This document shows positions 1-8,598 of a stretch of 64,000 nucleotides of DNA, piece after piece. The stretch comes from Rhodocyclaceae bacterium. Its GTDB lineage: Bacteria > Pseudomonadota > Gammaproteobacteria > Burkholderiales > Rhodocyclaceae. Within the stretch, counting starts at the first letter, position 1; each line of letters begins with the position of its first letter. The position numbers were made by a program, and so were the translations under genes. Under the pieces are notes generated by a model that was not told where the DNA came from, made no database searches, and saw nothing but the letters and a program-made list of their open reading frames with translations. The stretch is taken from contig JAUXXJ010000056.1 in NCBI GenBank assembly GCA_030681195.1, positions 60,779 to 124,778 of the forward strand. Direction: 5' to 3'.

Positions 1-618
<618 letters not shown>

Positions 619-728
619 GACCTGCTCCTTTAATGTTCCCCACTGACCTGGATCGTCAGACCAACTCGGGGGATCGGAGCCGGCGACGCTTTAGCAGTAT
701 TTGTAAACCGCCCTGCAAGTTGTCCTTG

Positions 729-747
729 GCTGAAGCTGCACTTCAGC
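729..747. promoter_or_regulatory. Inverted repeat in the metK/lpxL divergent region
   Basis: Perfect 7-bp arms GCTGAAG (729-735) and CTTCAGC (741-747) enclose five bases. The repeat lies in the 193-bp spacer between the divergent starts of metK and the acyltransferase gene. It could be a leader hairpin of metK or an operator. No T-run follows on either strand, so it is not an obvious terminator. I did not recognise a known SAM or SAH riboswitch core here. Confidence 0.3.
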
Positions 748-811
748 GCCTTAACTCGGCGGAGGCGGCGATAATACCGCCTTTTCGTCTTTGAAAAAAC
801 CGCAGAACAAT

Positions 812-1609
812 ATGGGTTTTGTATTTCGTTTGCTGGCCTGGCTGCCCCTGCCGCTGTTGCACAACCTCGGTGCGTTGGCGGGTTGGCTGGCCTATGCGCT
901 GTCACCGGCCTACCGCCGCCATCTGCGTGAAAACATGGCGCTGGCAGGGGTTGGGGGAGTGCGTGCCGAGGCGGTGGCCGAGGCGGGCAAGACCGTTTTC
1001 GAGTTGCCGAAACTCTGGCTGCGGCCGCAGGACGAGGTCGTCGGGCGAGTCGTCCAGGTTAGCGGCTGGGAACTGATCGAAGCCGCCTGGCGCGACGGCA
1101 AAGGCATCCTGTTCATCACCCCGCATCTGGGTTGCTTCGAGATATCGGCCCAATACTATGCCGCCCAGCGCCCGATCACTGTCCTCTACCGTCGCCCCAA
1201 GCAGGCTTGGCTGGGGCCGATTATCGAAGCGGGACGCGGTGCAAACCTCAAGCTGGCGCCGGCTGATGTGTCCGGCGTCAAGAAACTGCTCAAAGCGCTC
1301 AAATCCGGCGAGGCGGTCGGCATGCTGCCCGATCAGGCGCCGAAGGAGGGCGAGGGGGGGTGGGCACCATTCTTCGGCAAGCCCGCCTACACGATGACGC
1401 TGGCCGCGCGGCTGGCGCAGACCGGGGCAACGGTGATCTTTGCTTACGCCGAACGCCTGCACTACGGTGCCGGCTACCACCTCAAGCTGTTTGCCCCGCA
1501 GGGCGAAACAGCGACGCCTGCCGATATCAACCGTGAAATTGAGCGGCTGATCCTGATGTGTCCCGAACAGTATCTGTGGGGCTATAACCGCTATAAGGGA
1601 ACCCCATGA
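812..1609 (+). CDS. LpxL/HtrB-family lipid A acyltransferase (first copy)
   Basis: Predicted late acyltransferase adding a secondary acyl chain to lipid A at the inner membrane. It has an N-terminal hydrophobic segment (MGFVFRLLAWLPLPLL), then the acyltransferase core. The motif TPHLGCFE is the H-x4-E variant of the HxxxxD/E catalytic pair. MLPDQAPKEGEG and the C-terminal EQYLWGYNRYKG are typical of the family. An in-frame TTG at 791 would add seven residues; I chose the ATG at 812 because the hydrophobic anchor begins there. The stop overlaps the next ATG by 4 bp. With the second copy at 3052 it forms the tandem lpxL pair usual next to metK in betaproteobacteria. Confidence 0.88.
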   Translation: MGFVFRLLAWLPLPLLHNLGALAGWLAYALSPAYRRHLRENMALAGVGGVRAEAVAEAGKTVFELPKLWLRPQDEVVGRVVQVSGWELIEAAWRDGKGILFITPHLGCFEISAQYYAAQRPITVLYRRPKQAWLGPIIEAGRGANLKLAPADVSGVKKLLKALKSGEAVGMLPDQAPKEGEGGWAPFFGKPAYTMTLAARLAQTGATVIFAYAERLHYGAGYHLKLFAPQGETATPADINREIERLILMCPEQYLWGYNRYKGTP

Positions 1610-2037
1610 ATCGATTTCAATATCCCGTATTGCTCACTGCCGCCCCTGATGGTGGCTATATCGTTACTTGTCGCGATTTGCCGCAGTTGATCACGCAAGG
1701 AGAGGATGAGGCGGATGCGCTTGAACAGGCGGTGGATGCCATGGACGAAGTATTCGCTACCTACATGATTGAGGGGCTGAGCTTTCCAAACCCCAGCAAG
1801 GCGAAGCGCCGTGAGCATCTGGTTTCGCCGCTTGCGGAGGCGATGGCGAAGGCTGCATTGTATGTAGCAATGCGCGAAGCCGGCATCAGCAAGCAGCAAC
1901 TCGCAAAGCGGCTTGGCGTCGACGAAAAGGAAGTTCGTCGGCTGCTCGACCCCCACTATGGCTCAAAGCTGCCGCGTATCGCACAGGCGATCCAGGTATT
2001 GGGCCAACGGTTGGTGATCGGGCTGGAGCCGGCTTGA
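1606..2037 (+). CDS. HicB-family antitoxin-like protein, no HicA seen
   Basis: A 143-residue protein with an N-terminal partially degraded RNase H-like HicB fold (YPVLLTAAPDGGYIVTCRDLPQLITQGEDEADALEQA) and a C-terminal helix-turn-helix (SKQQLAKRLGVDEKEVRRLLDP). HicB proteins normally neutralise the mRNA interferase HicA and repress their own operon. No HicA-like ORF of about 60 residues with the conserved GSH motif was found on either side. The gene starts inside the acyltransferase stop (ATGA), so it is probably translated from that mRNA. It may be an orphan antitoxin or a stand-alone regulator. Confidence 0.8.
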   Translation: MNRFQYPVLLTAAPDGGYIVTCRDLPQLITQGEDEADALEQAVDAMDEVFATYMIEGLSFPNPSKAKRREHLVSPLAEAMAKAALYVAMREAGISKQQLAKRLGVDEKEVRRLLDPHYGSKLPRIAQAIQVLGQRLVIGLEPA

Positions 2038-2256
2038 GGGGCGTGAATCGGCCAACAGATGCCGGTGGTGACTTTTCCAAAGCAGTCATCAGCATGGTCG
2101 CAACGAGTTGGTTATGATATTCGCTTGCACGTAGTTCCTATTTTGACGCTTACCTGTTTTGCTGTTCTGTTTGTGAGCGAAGGTGAGGCCTTCCACGCTG
2201 TCGAAGTGTTTCAGTATGCATGAGTGTGTATTTTTTACCGGGGCATAATTCGCATT

Positions 2257-2850
2257 ATGAAAGTAATATCAACAATTCTCTTGGCGTTCAGCACATCTGT
2301 TGCGGTGGCAGATTCCAATCCCTACGCCGTAGAGTCAGCTATTTATAGAGTTGAGGTTCCCTATCCAAACAGCAACCGGAAAGGATTTGGAACCGGCGTT
2401 CTTGTCGCTCGGGACAAGATTCTTACCAACTGCCATGTTTTGAAAAGCCATCCTGGTTGGCCTCGAGTGGTCCATCGCAAAACTGGCCAGCAGTTCTATG
2501 TGACCAAGCATTACAATCTCGGCAACCATGACGCGTGCATTCTTGTTGGTGGCTTCACTGGTACTCCCGTTCGGCTCAACGCTGATATTCATGAAGGCCA
2601 GAATGTATGGATTTTTGGTTATCCAGCAGGTTTGCCTGTAGTGGGGCAAGGGACCGTCAAGGGACTCGTCAATACCGACGCTGGCAAGTCCATTCTCTTG
2701 GCCGCCTTTTGTGCTCCGGGTTCGTCCGGTGGCCCTGTTGTCAATGTAAAAGGTGAACTCGTAGGACTGAATTGGGGTGTTTTTCGATACCAGAATCAAT
2801 GCCTTTCTATTCCGGCATCCTTCTTAAAACCATATCTGACCGCTGGTTGA
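2257..2850 (+). CDS. Secreted trypsin-like (S1) serine protease
   Basis: A 197-residue protein with a signal peptide (MKVISTILLAFSTSVAVA, cleavage near ADS). The chymotrypsin fold shows GTGVLVARDKILTNCHVL (catalytic His), a later NHDACILV that may hold the Asp, and FCAPGSSGGPVVN (nucleophile Ser with oxyanion Gly). There is no PDZ domain, so it is a short periplasmic or secreted peptidase rather than DegP. An upstream ATG at 2224 would put extra residues before the signal peptide, so I used 2257. The gene is visibly AT-richer than its neighbours and sits between two lpxL-type genes, which suggests acquisition by transfer. Its substrate is unknown. Confidence 0.8.
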   Translation: MKVISTILLAFSTSVAVADSNPYAVESAIYRVEVPYPNSNRKGFGTGVLVARDKILTNCHVLKSHPGWPRVVHRKTGQQFYVTKHYNLGNHDACILVGGFTGTPVRLNADIHEGQNVWIFGYPAGLPVVGQGTVKGLVNTDAGKSILLAAFCAPGSSGGPVVNVKGELVGLNWGVFRYQNQCLSIPASFLKPYLTAG

Positions 2851-2878
2851 TAAGACCTCGGAGGAAAGGACATAACGA

Positions 2879-3055
2879 GTGAAGTATCGCCATGAGGCCG
2901 AATCCATCATTCCGCCGGACCTGCGCAAAAAGCCGCGCAGGTCGCCTCAACTCCACGTTGCTGAAGGTCTGCTTCTCTGGCTAGAGTCCGGCCGCTTAGG
3001 GTCGAAAGTGAGTATTCGTATTTTTCTTATCCTTAAATCTGGCAGGTCCATTTGA
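2879..3055 (+). CDS. Small ORF, 58 codons, possible leader gene of the second lpxL
   Basis: GTG-started reading frame preceded by a strong purine-rich ribosome binding site (GGAGGAAAGGA, 2860-2870). It begins with MKYRHEAESIIPPDLRKKPRR and continues with QLHVAEGLLLWLESG. Its TGA stop (3053-3055) overlaps the TTG start of the acyltransferase as TTGA, a coupling arrangement. I recognise no family. The positive charge and short length could mean a regulatory or leader peptide, or a chance frame in a region degraded after the protease gene arrived. Confidence 0.35.
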   Translation: MKYRHEAESIIPPDLRKKPRRSPQLHVAEGLLLWLESGRLGSKVSIRIFLILKSGRSI

Positions 3056-3906
3056 CTCGTATCACGCTTGCGCTGATGTGGCTGCTGCATTGGCTGCCGT
3101 TGCCATGGCTGGCCGCTTGCGGGCATTTGTTTGGCCGTTTGTTTTATCGTTTTGGCCATGCCCGGCGGCACATCGCGCTGACCAATCTCGGCCTGTGCTT
3201 TCCCACTTTGAGCGAAATCGAAAAGTCGGCGCTGGCGAGACGGCACTTCGAGGCCTTCGGCCGCAGTTTTCTGGAACGCGGGCTGCTTTGGTGGGCGTCG
3301 CCTGAGCGCATTCGTCGCATTGTCCGGCTGGAGGGGCTGGCGCACATTCCGCAAGACCGTCCGGTGATCCTGTTGGCGCCCCACTTTGTCGGCCTCGACA
3401 TGGGCTGGACGCGCCTGACGCTGGAACGCGATCTGGTGAGCATGTATTCGAATCAGAAGAACCCTGTGTTCAATGCGGCGCTGCACCGTGGCCGCTTGCG
3501 TTTCGGCCATTCCGCACTGCTCTCCCGCCAGGAAGGCACACGCCGTGCCATCAAGGCGCTGAAGGCGGGCACACCGTTCTACTACCTGCCGGATATGGAC
3601 TATGGCGCGCAGGACGCCATCTTCGTGCCCTTCTTCGGGGTGCCGGCCGCCACGATTACCGGTCTGTCGCGCCTCGCGCGCATGACCGGGGCAGCGGTGC
3701 TGCCGGTGATCACGCGCCTGCAGGACGACGGCTATGTGGTCGAGATTGGCGCGGCATGGAGCGACTTTCCCGGCGAGAGCATTGAGACCGACACGCGGCG
3801 CATGAACGCTTTCATCGAGGATGCCGTGCGACCGATGCCCGAACAGTATTTCTGGCTGCATCGCCGCTTCAAGACGCGCCCACCCGGTGAAATGCGGCCA
3901 TATTGA
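3052..3906 (+). CDS. LpxL-family lauroyl acyltransferase (second copy)
   Basis: A 284-residue late acyltransferase of lipid A synthesis with an N-terminal membrane segment ([18 protein letters not shown]). The catalytic HxxxxD motif is present as [10 protein letters not shown], followed by YLPDMDYG and the C-terminal [17 protein letters not shown] that is highly typical of LpxL. The start is TTG at 3052; no ATG is available nearer the conserved N-terminus. It lies directly upstream of dapF. A copy of the dispersed repeat (3221-3244) is read as EKSALARR in the loop after the first conserved block. Confidence 0.93.
   Translation: MTRITLALMWLLHWLPLPWLAACGHLFGRLFYRFGHARRHIALTNLGLCFPTLSEIEKSALARRHFEAFGRSFLERGLLWWASPERIRRIVRLEGLAHIPQDRPVILLAPHFVGLDMGWTRLTLERDLVSMYSNQKNPVFNAALHRGRLRFGHSALLSRQEGTRRAIKALKAGTPFYYLPDMDYGAQDAIFVPFFGVPAATITGLSRLARMTGAAVLPVITRLQDDGYVVEIGAAWSDFPGESIETDTRRMNAFIEDAVRPMPEQYFWLHRRFKTRPPGEMRPY
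3221..3244 (+). repeat. Dispersed repeat, copy 1 (inside lpxL-type gene)
   Basis: AAAA, then the core GTCGGCGCTGGC, the variable triplet GAG, then ACGGC. It is read in the host gene as KSALARR. Confidence 0.9.
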
Positions 3907-3918
3907 CCGCTTTTTGCA

Positions 3919-3942
3919 AAAAGTCGGCGCTGGCCGGACGGC
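3919..3942 (+). repeat. Dispersed repeat, copy 2 (intergenic, before dapF)
   Basis: A-run, core GTCGGCGCTGGC, triplet CGG, then ACGGC. It fills most of the 49-bp gap between the acyltransferase stop and the dapF ATG. Confidence 0.9.
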
Positions 3943-3955
3943 GTATCCTCGAACG

Positions 3956-4804
3956 ATGAAGAAAATCCGCTTTACCAAAATGCACGGGCTGGGCAACGAC
4001 TTTGTCGTCCTTGATGCCGTGCGCCAAAATTTCGTGCCGAATGCCGCGCAAGCGCAGTGGCTGGCTGATCGCCACTTCGGCGTGGGCTGCGACCAGATTC
4101 TCGTCGTGCAGCGTCCCGAGCGCGAGGATGCCGACTTTCGCTACCGCATCTTCAACGCCGATGGCGGCGAGGTCGAGCAATGCGGCAACGGTGCGCGCTG
4201 CTTTGTGCGCTTCGTCCACGATCAGGGGCTGACCGACAAGCACGCGATCCGGGTCGAAACCGAGGCCGGCCTGATTGAGCCACGCCTCGAAGCCGACGGG
4301 CAAGTGACCGTGAACATGGGTGTGCCGCGCCTGCTACCGGCCGACATACCCTTCCTGACCGAGACGGACGATCTGGTGCAGACGCTTGAGTTTGCCGGCC
4401 GTAGCGCACAGATCACCGCCGTCTCGATGGGTAACCCGCATGCCGTACAAGTGGTCGACAACGTCGATTCCGCCCCTGTGGCGCGCGACGGCCCGCTGAT
4501 TGAAGCCCATCCGTCCTTCCCGAAACGCGTCAACGCTGGTTTCATGGACGTCGTCGACCGTCACCATATTCGTCTGCGCGTCTTTGAGCGCGGTGCCGGT
4601 GAAACGCTGGCCTGCGGTACGGGCGCCTGCGCCGCCGTGGTCGCCGGCATCTGCCGTGGCCTGCTGGATTCCCCCGTGCGCGTGACCACACGTGGCGGCG
4701 AACTGACCATTGCCTGGGATGGCATGGGGCAACCGGTGCGCATGACCGGCCCGGCCGTCACCGTGTTTTCGGGCGAAATCGAACTTCCCAAGGAGCTTTC
4801 ATGA
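3956..4804 (+). CDS. dapF: Diaminopimelate epimerase
   Basis: Converts LL- to meso-diaminopimelate for lysine and peptidoglycan synthesis. The start at 3956 gives [20 protein letters not shown], the conserved DapF N-terminus. The two catalytic cysteines are visible in EQCGNGARC and LACGTGACA, and the length of 282 residues is normal. The frame is open further upstream, but that part covers a dispersed repeat and the end of the previous gene. It overlaps the DUF484 gene by 4 bp (ATGA). dapF-DUF484-xerC is the widespread proteobacterial order. Confidence 0.97.
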   Translation: MKKIRFTKMHGLGNDFVVLDAVRQNFVPNAAQAQWLADRHFGVGCDQILVVQRPEREDADFRYRIFNADGGEVEQCGNGARCFVRFVHDQGLTDKHAIRVETEAGLIEPRLEADGQVTVNMGVPRLLPADIPFLTETDDLVQTLEFAGRSAQITAVSMGNPHAVQVVDNVDSAPVARDGPLIEAHPSFPKRVNAGFMDVVDRHHIRLRVFERGAGETLACGTGACAAVVAGICRGLLDSPVRVTTRGGELTIAWDGMGQPVRMTGPAVTVFSGEIELPKELS

Positions 4805-5463
4805 ATCTTGCCGCTAAGGACATTGCCCAGTACCTGAAGGATCACCCCGATTTCTTCAACCAATACGCCGATGCGCTGGCGCAGATCACCATTCCCGATC
4901 AACATGGCGGACGTGCCGTGTCGATCACCGAGCGGCAGATGGGCACCCTGCGCGATCAGGTGAAACGCCTCGAAGCCAAGCTGGCTGAGTTGGTCAATTT
5001 TGGTGTGGAAAACGATGCGCTGCTGGCCAAGACCCATCGACTGGTGCTGGCACTGGCCGGCGCACCGGATACCGGGACGGCGCTGCGCGTACTTTATGCC
5101 CACCTTGGTGGCGATTTTGCTGTGCCACATGTGGCGGTGCGCTTGTGGGGTGTCGCCAATCCGGGCGATGCAAATGCCCCTGAATTCACGCCGATGAGTG
5201 ACGAGGCGCGCGAGTTCGCCGCCTCGATCAAACGCCCCTACTGCGGCATCGGCAGCGGCCCGGATGTGCTGGCCTGGTTCGGCGAGCGCGGCACACAGGT
5301 GCGTTCGCTGGCACTGGTTTCCCTGCGGCGCGGTGCCGATGTATTCGGCCTGCTGGCGCTGGGCAGTGAAGAACCGCAGCGCTTCTATCCCGAGATGGGC
5401 ACGCTGTATCTGGAGCGCATCGGCGAGGTCGCGGCAATCGCCCTCGCCCGCACGCTGCGCTGA
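4801..5463 (+). CDS. DUF484 family protein (GAF-like)
   Basis: A 220-residue protein in the classical position between dapF and xerC. The N-terminus [22 protein letters not shown] is the DUF484 hallmark (helical segment with HPDFF). A short coiled coil ([21 protein letters not shown]) follows, then a GAF-like region to the end ([47 protein letters not shown]). The function is not established; it is translationally coupled to dapF. Confidence 0.92.
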   Translation: MNLAAKDIAQYLKDHPDFFNQYADALAQITIPDQHGGRAVSITERQMGTLRDQVKRLEAKLAELVNFGVENDALLAKTHRLVLALAGAPDTGTALRVLYAHLGGDFAVPHVAVRLWGVANPGDANAPEFTPMSDEAREFAASIKRPYCGIGSGPDVLAWFGERGTQVRSLALVSLRRGADVFGLLALGSEEPQRFYPEMGTLYLERIGEVAAIALARTLR

Positions 5464-5479
5464 AACTACAGTAATTACG

Positions 5480-6364
5480 ATGACCGATGCGTCGGTCGCC
5501 CAATTTTTAAGTGAGTTGGCGCATCAGCGGCGTGCCAGTCCGCACACGCTGACCGCCTATCGGCGCGACCTCGCGCTGCTGCAAAGCAGTGCTGGCGCCC
5601 GCCCGGTCGCCCAACTGCAATCCCACGAACTGCGCCGTCAGGCGATGCGCCTGCATGGCCAGGGCTTGTCGGCGCGCTCCGTAGCCCGCACGCTTTCAGC
5701 CTGGCGCGCCTACTACCGGTGGCTGGCGCGGCGCGGCGAACTGGTCGCCGATCCCTGCGTCGGCCTCAAGGCGCCAAAGCGGCCGCGCGTGTTGCCCAAG
5801 GCGCTCGGCATCGACCAGACCCATGCCCTGCTGTCGCTGCCCGCTGAAGATACGCTGGCCAAACGTGACATTGCCATGTTCGAGCTGTTCTATTCCTCCG
5901 GCCTGCGTCTCGCCGAACTGGCCTCGCTCAACGTCGCGGGCGGACTGGATCTGCCGGCAGGCGAGGTGACGGTCACCGGCAAGCGCGGCAAAACGCGCAT
6001 GGTGCCGGTCGGGGCCAAGGCCACCGCCGCGCTGGCGGCGTGGCTGCCCGAGCGTGCCACACTGGCTGCAGCGGATGAGCCGGCCCTGTTCGTCAGCCGG
6101 CGCGGTGCACGGCTGACCACCCGCAGCATCGCGCTGCGTCTCGATCTCTGGGCGAAGAAGAGCGGTATCGGGCTGCACGTCCACCCCCACATGTTGCGCC
6201 ACTCGTTCGCCAGCCACGTGCTGCAATCGAGTGGCGACCTGCGTGCCGTGCAGGAAATGCTCGGCCATGCCAGCATCGCCACCACGCAAATCTATACGCA
6301 TCTCGACTTCCAGCATCTGGCAAAGGTTTATGATGGCGCGCATCCTCGGGCCAGAAAAAAATGA
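5480..6364 (+). CDS. xerC: Tyrosine recombinase XerC
   Basis: Site-specific recombinase that resolves chromosome dimers at dif together with XerD. It is 294 residues long with an N-terminal SAM-like core-binding domain (FLSELAHQRRASPHTLTAYRRDL). The catalytic domain carries Arg in YSSGLRLAEL, HMLRHSFASH (HxxR), GHASI and the nucleophile Tyr in TTQIYTH. The ATG at 5480 follows the DUF484 stop by 16 bp; longer upstream frames only shadow that gene. Its stop overlaps the SulP start (ATGA). Confidence 0.95.
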   Translation: MTDASVAQFLSELAHQRRASPHTLTAYRRDLALLQSSAGARPVAQLQSHELRRQAMRLHGQGLSARSVARTLSAWRAYYRWLARRGELVADPCVGLKAPKRPRVLPKALGIDQTHALLSLPAEDTLAKRDIAMFELFYSSGLRLAELASLNVAGGLDLPAGEVTVTGKRGKTRMVPVGAKATAALAAWLPERATLAAADEPALFVSRRGARLTTRSIALRLDLWAKKSGIGLHVHPHMLRHSFASHVLQSSGDLRAVQEMLGHASIATTQIYTHLDFQHLAKVYDGAHPRARKK

Positions 6365-8556
6365 ACCTGCCAAAAACGCTCTCGGGTGACTTCTGGGGCG
6401 GCCTTGCCGCCATGCTGGTAGCCATGCCATCGGCGATTGCCTTCGGTGTGACGATCTATGCGCCGCTCGGCGGTGGTGCGGCGGCCGTCGGCGCGATGGC
6501 CGGCATTCTCGGCGCGATGGCACTTGGGCTGGTGGCTGCGTCGCTCGGTGGTGCCCCGCGTCTGATCAGTGCCCCCTGCGCACCGGCCGCTGCCGTGCTG
6601 GCAGCGTTTGGCATCGAGATGCTGCACGCCGGCCATGACGCTGCCGCCATCATGTTGATGCTGGTGGTGCTCGGCCTGCTGGCCGGCATCCTGCAAGTCG
6701 CTTTCGGGCTGTTGCGCCTCGGCAAGCTGATCGAGTACATGCCCTATCCGGTGGTCAGTGGTTATCTCACGGGCGTTGGGCTGATCATCATCGGCAGCCA
6801 GGTGCCCAAGCTGCTCGGTGCCGAGCGTGGCGTGAACGTCTGGCAGGCCCTGGCTAATCCAGCGCAGTGGAACCTGCCCAGCCTCGCCATTGGTGTGATG
6901 ACGGCGGTGGTCATGGTCGCCGCACCCAGATTCATCAAGCGCATACCGGCGGCGATTCTCGGCCTGCTGGCTGGCGTGCTGACGTATTTTGCTTTGGCGC
7001 TGGCGGGTGTGGTGCCGATGGTGACGGCCGCCAACCCGCTGGTGATCGGGCCGCTCAGCAGCGGCGAGGGCGGCGGCTTTCTGGAGGGTTTGAGCACCCG
7101 CTGGCAGGCCGCCGGCGCGCTGGATTTCGCCACGCTGTCGCTGCTGATCTTGCCGGCGCTGACACTCGCCGGCCTGCTGTCGATCGACACGTTGAAAACC
7201 TGTCTGGTGCTCGATTCGCTGACGCGTTCGCGCCATCAGTCGAACCGCGAACTGATTGGCCAGGGTGTCGGCAACATCACGTCGGCGGCGATTGGCGGCA
7301 TGCCAGGCGCGGGGACAATGGGCGCGACGCTGGTCAATCTCTCCTCGGGCGGCAACACGCGGCTGTCCGGCGTGTTCGAGGGCGGCATGGCGCTGGTGGC
7401 TTTCCTGGTGCTCGGCAGCCTGATCGCCTGGGTGCCGGTCGGGGCGCTGGCCGCCATCCTGATCGTCATCGGCGCACGCATGATCGACAAGAACAGCCTG
7501 CACTTCCTCAAGTCGCGCGCCACGATCCTCGATTTCGCCGTGATTCTGGCCGTTGTGCTGACCGCCTTGTTCGTCGGCCTGATCCCGGCCTCGGCCGTGG
7601 GTATCCTGCTCGCCGCAATCCTGTTCATTCGCGAGCAGATCGGTGGCGCGGTGGTGCGTCGCAAGCTGGTGTGTAACCAGCATTTCTCGCGCCGCGTGCG
7701 CACCCAAGAGGAAATGGAAATCCTCACCCGCGATGGCGAACAGGCGGTGATCTGCGAGTTGCAGGGCAGTCTGTTCTTCGGCACCACCAACCAGCTCTAC
7801 TCCCATCTCGAACCGGAACTGAAGACGCGCCGCTACCTGATTCTCGACATGCGCCGCGTGCAGACCGTCGATGTCACCGCCGCGCACATGCTTGAACAGG
7901 TCAAGGACATGCTGGCCGAGCGCGAAGGCACGCTGATCTTCGCCAGCATCCCGCCGCAACTGCCGTCCGGGCTCGACATTGAGGCCTACCTCCGCGAGGT
8001 CGGCTTGCTTGAAGCAACCGGCCATGTGCGGGTCTTCGATGATGTCGATGGCGCGCTGGAGTGGGTGGAAGACCAACTGATTGCCACCGCCGCCCTCGCG
8101 CTGGCGCAGGAAACGCGCCTCGATCTGCACGACATCGAACTGTTCCGCCACCGCAAGGAACACACCTTGCAGGCGCTTGAACATTGCCTCGAGGCGCGCC
8201 ATGTGGCCGCCGGCGAGAAAATCTTTGCGCGCGGTGATACCGGCGACGAACTGTTCCTGATCCGCCGTGGCGCGGTACGCATTCTGCTGCCGCTGACCGA
8301 ACGGCAAACCCACCACATCGGTACCTTCGGACGCGGTGCCTTCTTCGGCGAGATGGCCTTCCTCGATGGCGAGCCGCGCTCGGCCGACGCGGTGGCCTTT
8401 ACCGATGTCGAGCTGTATGTGCTGTCGCGGCAGGTGTTCGACAAGTTTGCCGAAGAGCACAAGAAAGCCGCACTGGCCCTGATGGAGGGCATCGCCAGCG
8501 TACTGGCGAGCCGCCTGCGCTACACCACCGCCGAACTGCGCGCGCTTGAAATCTGA
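6361..8556 (+). CDS. SulP-family anion transporter with STAS and cNMP-binding domains
   Basis: A 731-residue inner-membrane transporter. Residues about 1-430 are the SulP/SLC26 membrane core (FWGGLAAMLVAMPSAIAFGV, repeated Gly/Ala-rich helices, MPGAGTMGATLVNLSSGGNTRLSG). Residues about 450-575 form a STAS domain (AVICELQGSLFFGTTNQLYSHLEP). Residues about 600-725 form a cyclic-nucleotide-binding domain with the phosphate cassette FFGEMAFLDGEPRSADA. The substrate could be sulfate, bicarbonate or another anion. The cNMP domain implies direct gating by cAMP or c-di-GMP-like ligands, which is inference. It is coupled by ATGA to xerC, an unusual insertion before hslV. Confidence 0.92.
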   Translation: MNLPKTLSGDFWGGLAAMLVAMPSAIAFGVTIYAPLGGGAAAVGAMAGILGAMALGLVAASLGGAPRLISAPCAPAAAVLAAFGIEMLHAGHDAAAIMLMLVVLGLLAGILQVAFGLLRLGKLIEYMPYPVVSGYLTGVGLIIIGSQVPKLLGAERGVNVWQALANPAQWNLPSLAIGVMTAVVMVAAPRFIKRIPAAILGLLAGVLTYFALALAGVVPMVTAANPLVIGPLSSGEGGGFLEGLSTRWQAAGALDFATLSLLILPALTLAGLLSIDTLKTCLVLDSLTRSRHQSNRELIGQGVGNITSAAIGGMPGAGTMGATLVNLSSGGNTRLSGVFEGGMALVAFLVLGSLIAWVPVGALAAILIVIGARMIDKNSLHFLKSRATILDFAVILAVVLTALFVGLIPASAVGILLAAILFIREQIGGAVVRRKLVCNQHFSRRVRTQEEMEILTRDGEQAVICELQGSLFFGTTNQLYSHLEPELKTRRYLILDMRRVQTVDVTAAHMLEQVKDMLAEREGTLIFASIPPQLPSGLDIEAYLREVGLLEATGHVRVFDDVDGALEWVEDQLIATAALALAQETRLDLHDIELFRHRKEHTLQALEHCLEARHVAAGEKIFARGDTGDELFLIRRGAVRILLPLTERQTHHIGTFGRGAFFGEMAFLDGEPRSADAVAFTDVELYVLSRQVFDKFAEEHKKAALALMEGIASVLASRLRYTTAELRALEI

Positions 8557-8598
8557 TCTGGTATAACGGTTGCGTCCGAACCTATCTATTCGATCATC

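Noticed and set aside
619..790. Possible SAM or SAH riboswitch upstream of metK
   Set aside because: Only a simple 7-bp inverted repeat is visible; I could not recognise the conserved core of a known SAM or SAH riboswitch class.
6328..8460. 710-codon open frame antisense to the SulP gene
   Set aside because: High-GC shadow frame with Gln/Arg/His-rich low-complexity translation and no recognisable domain; similar long antisense frames (for example 36862-38613 and 40782-42488) were rejected for the same reason.
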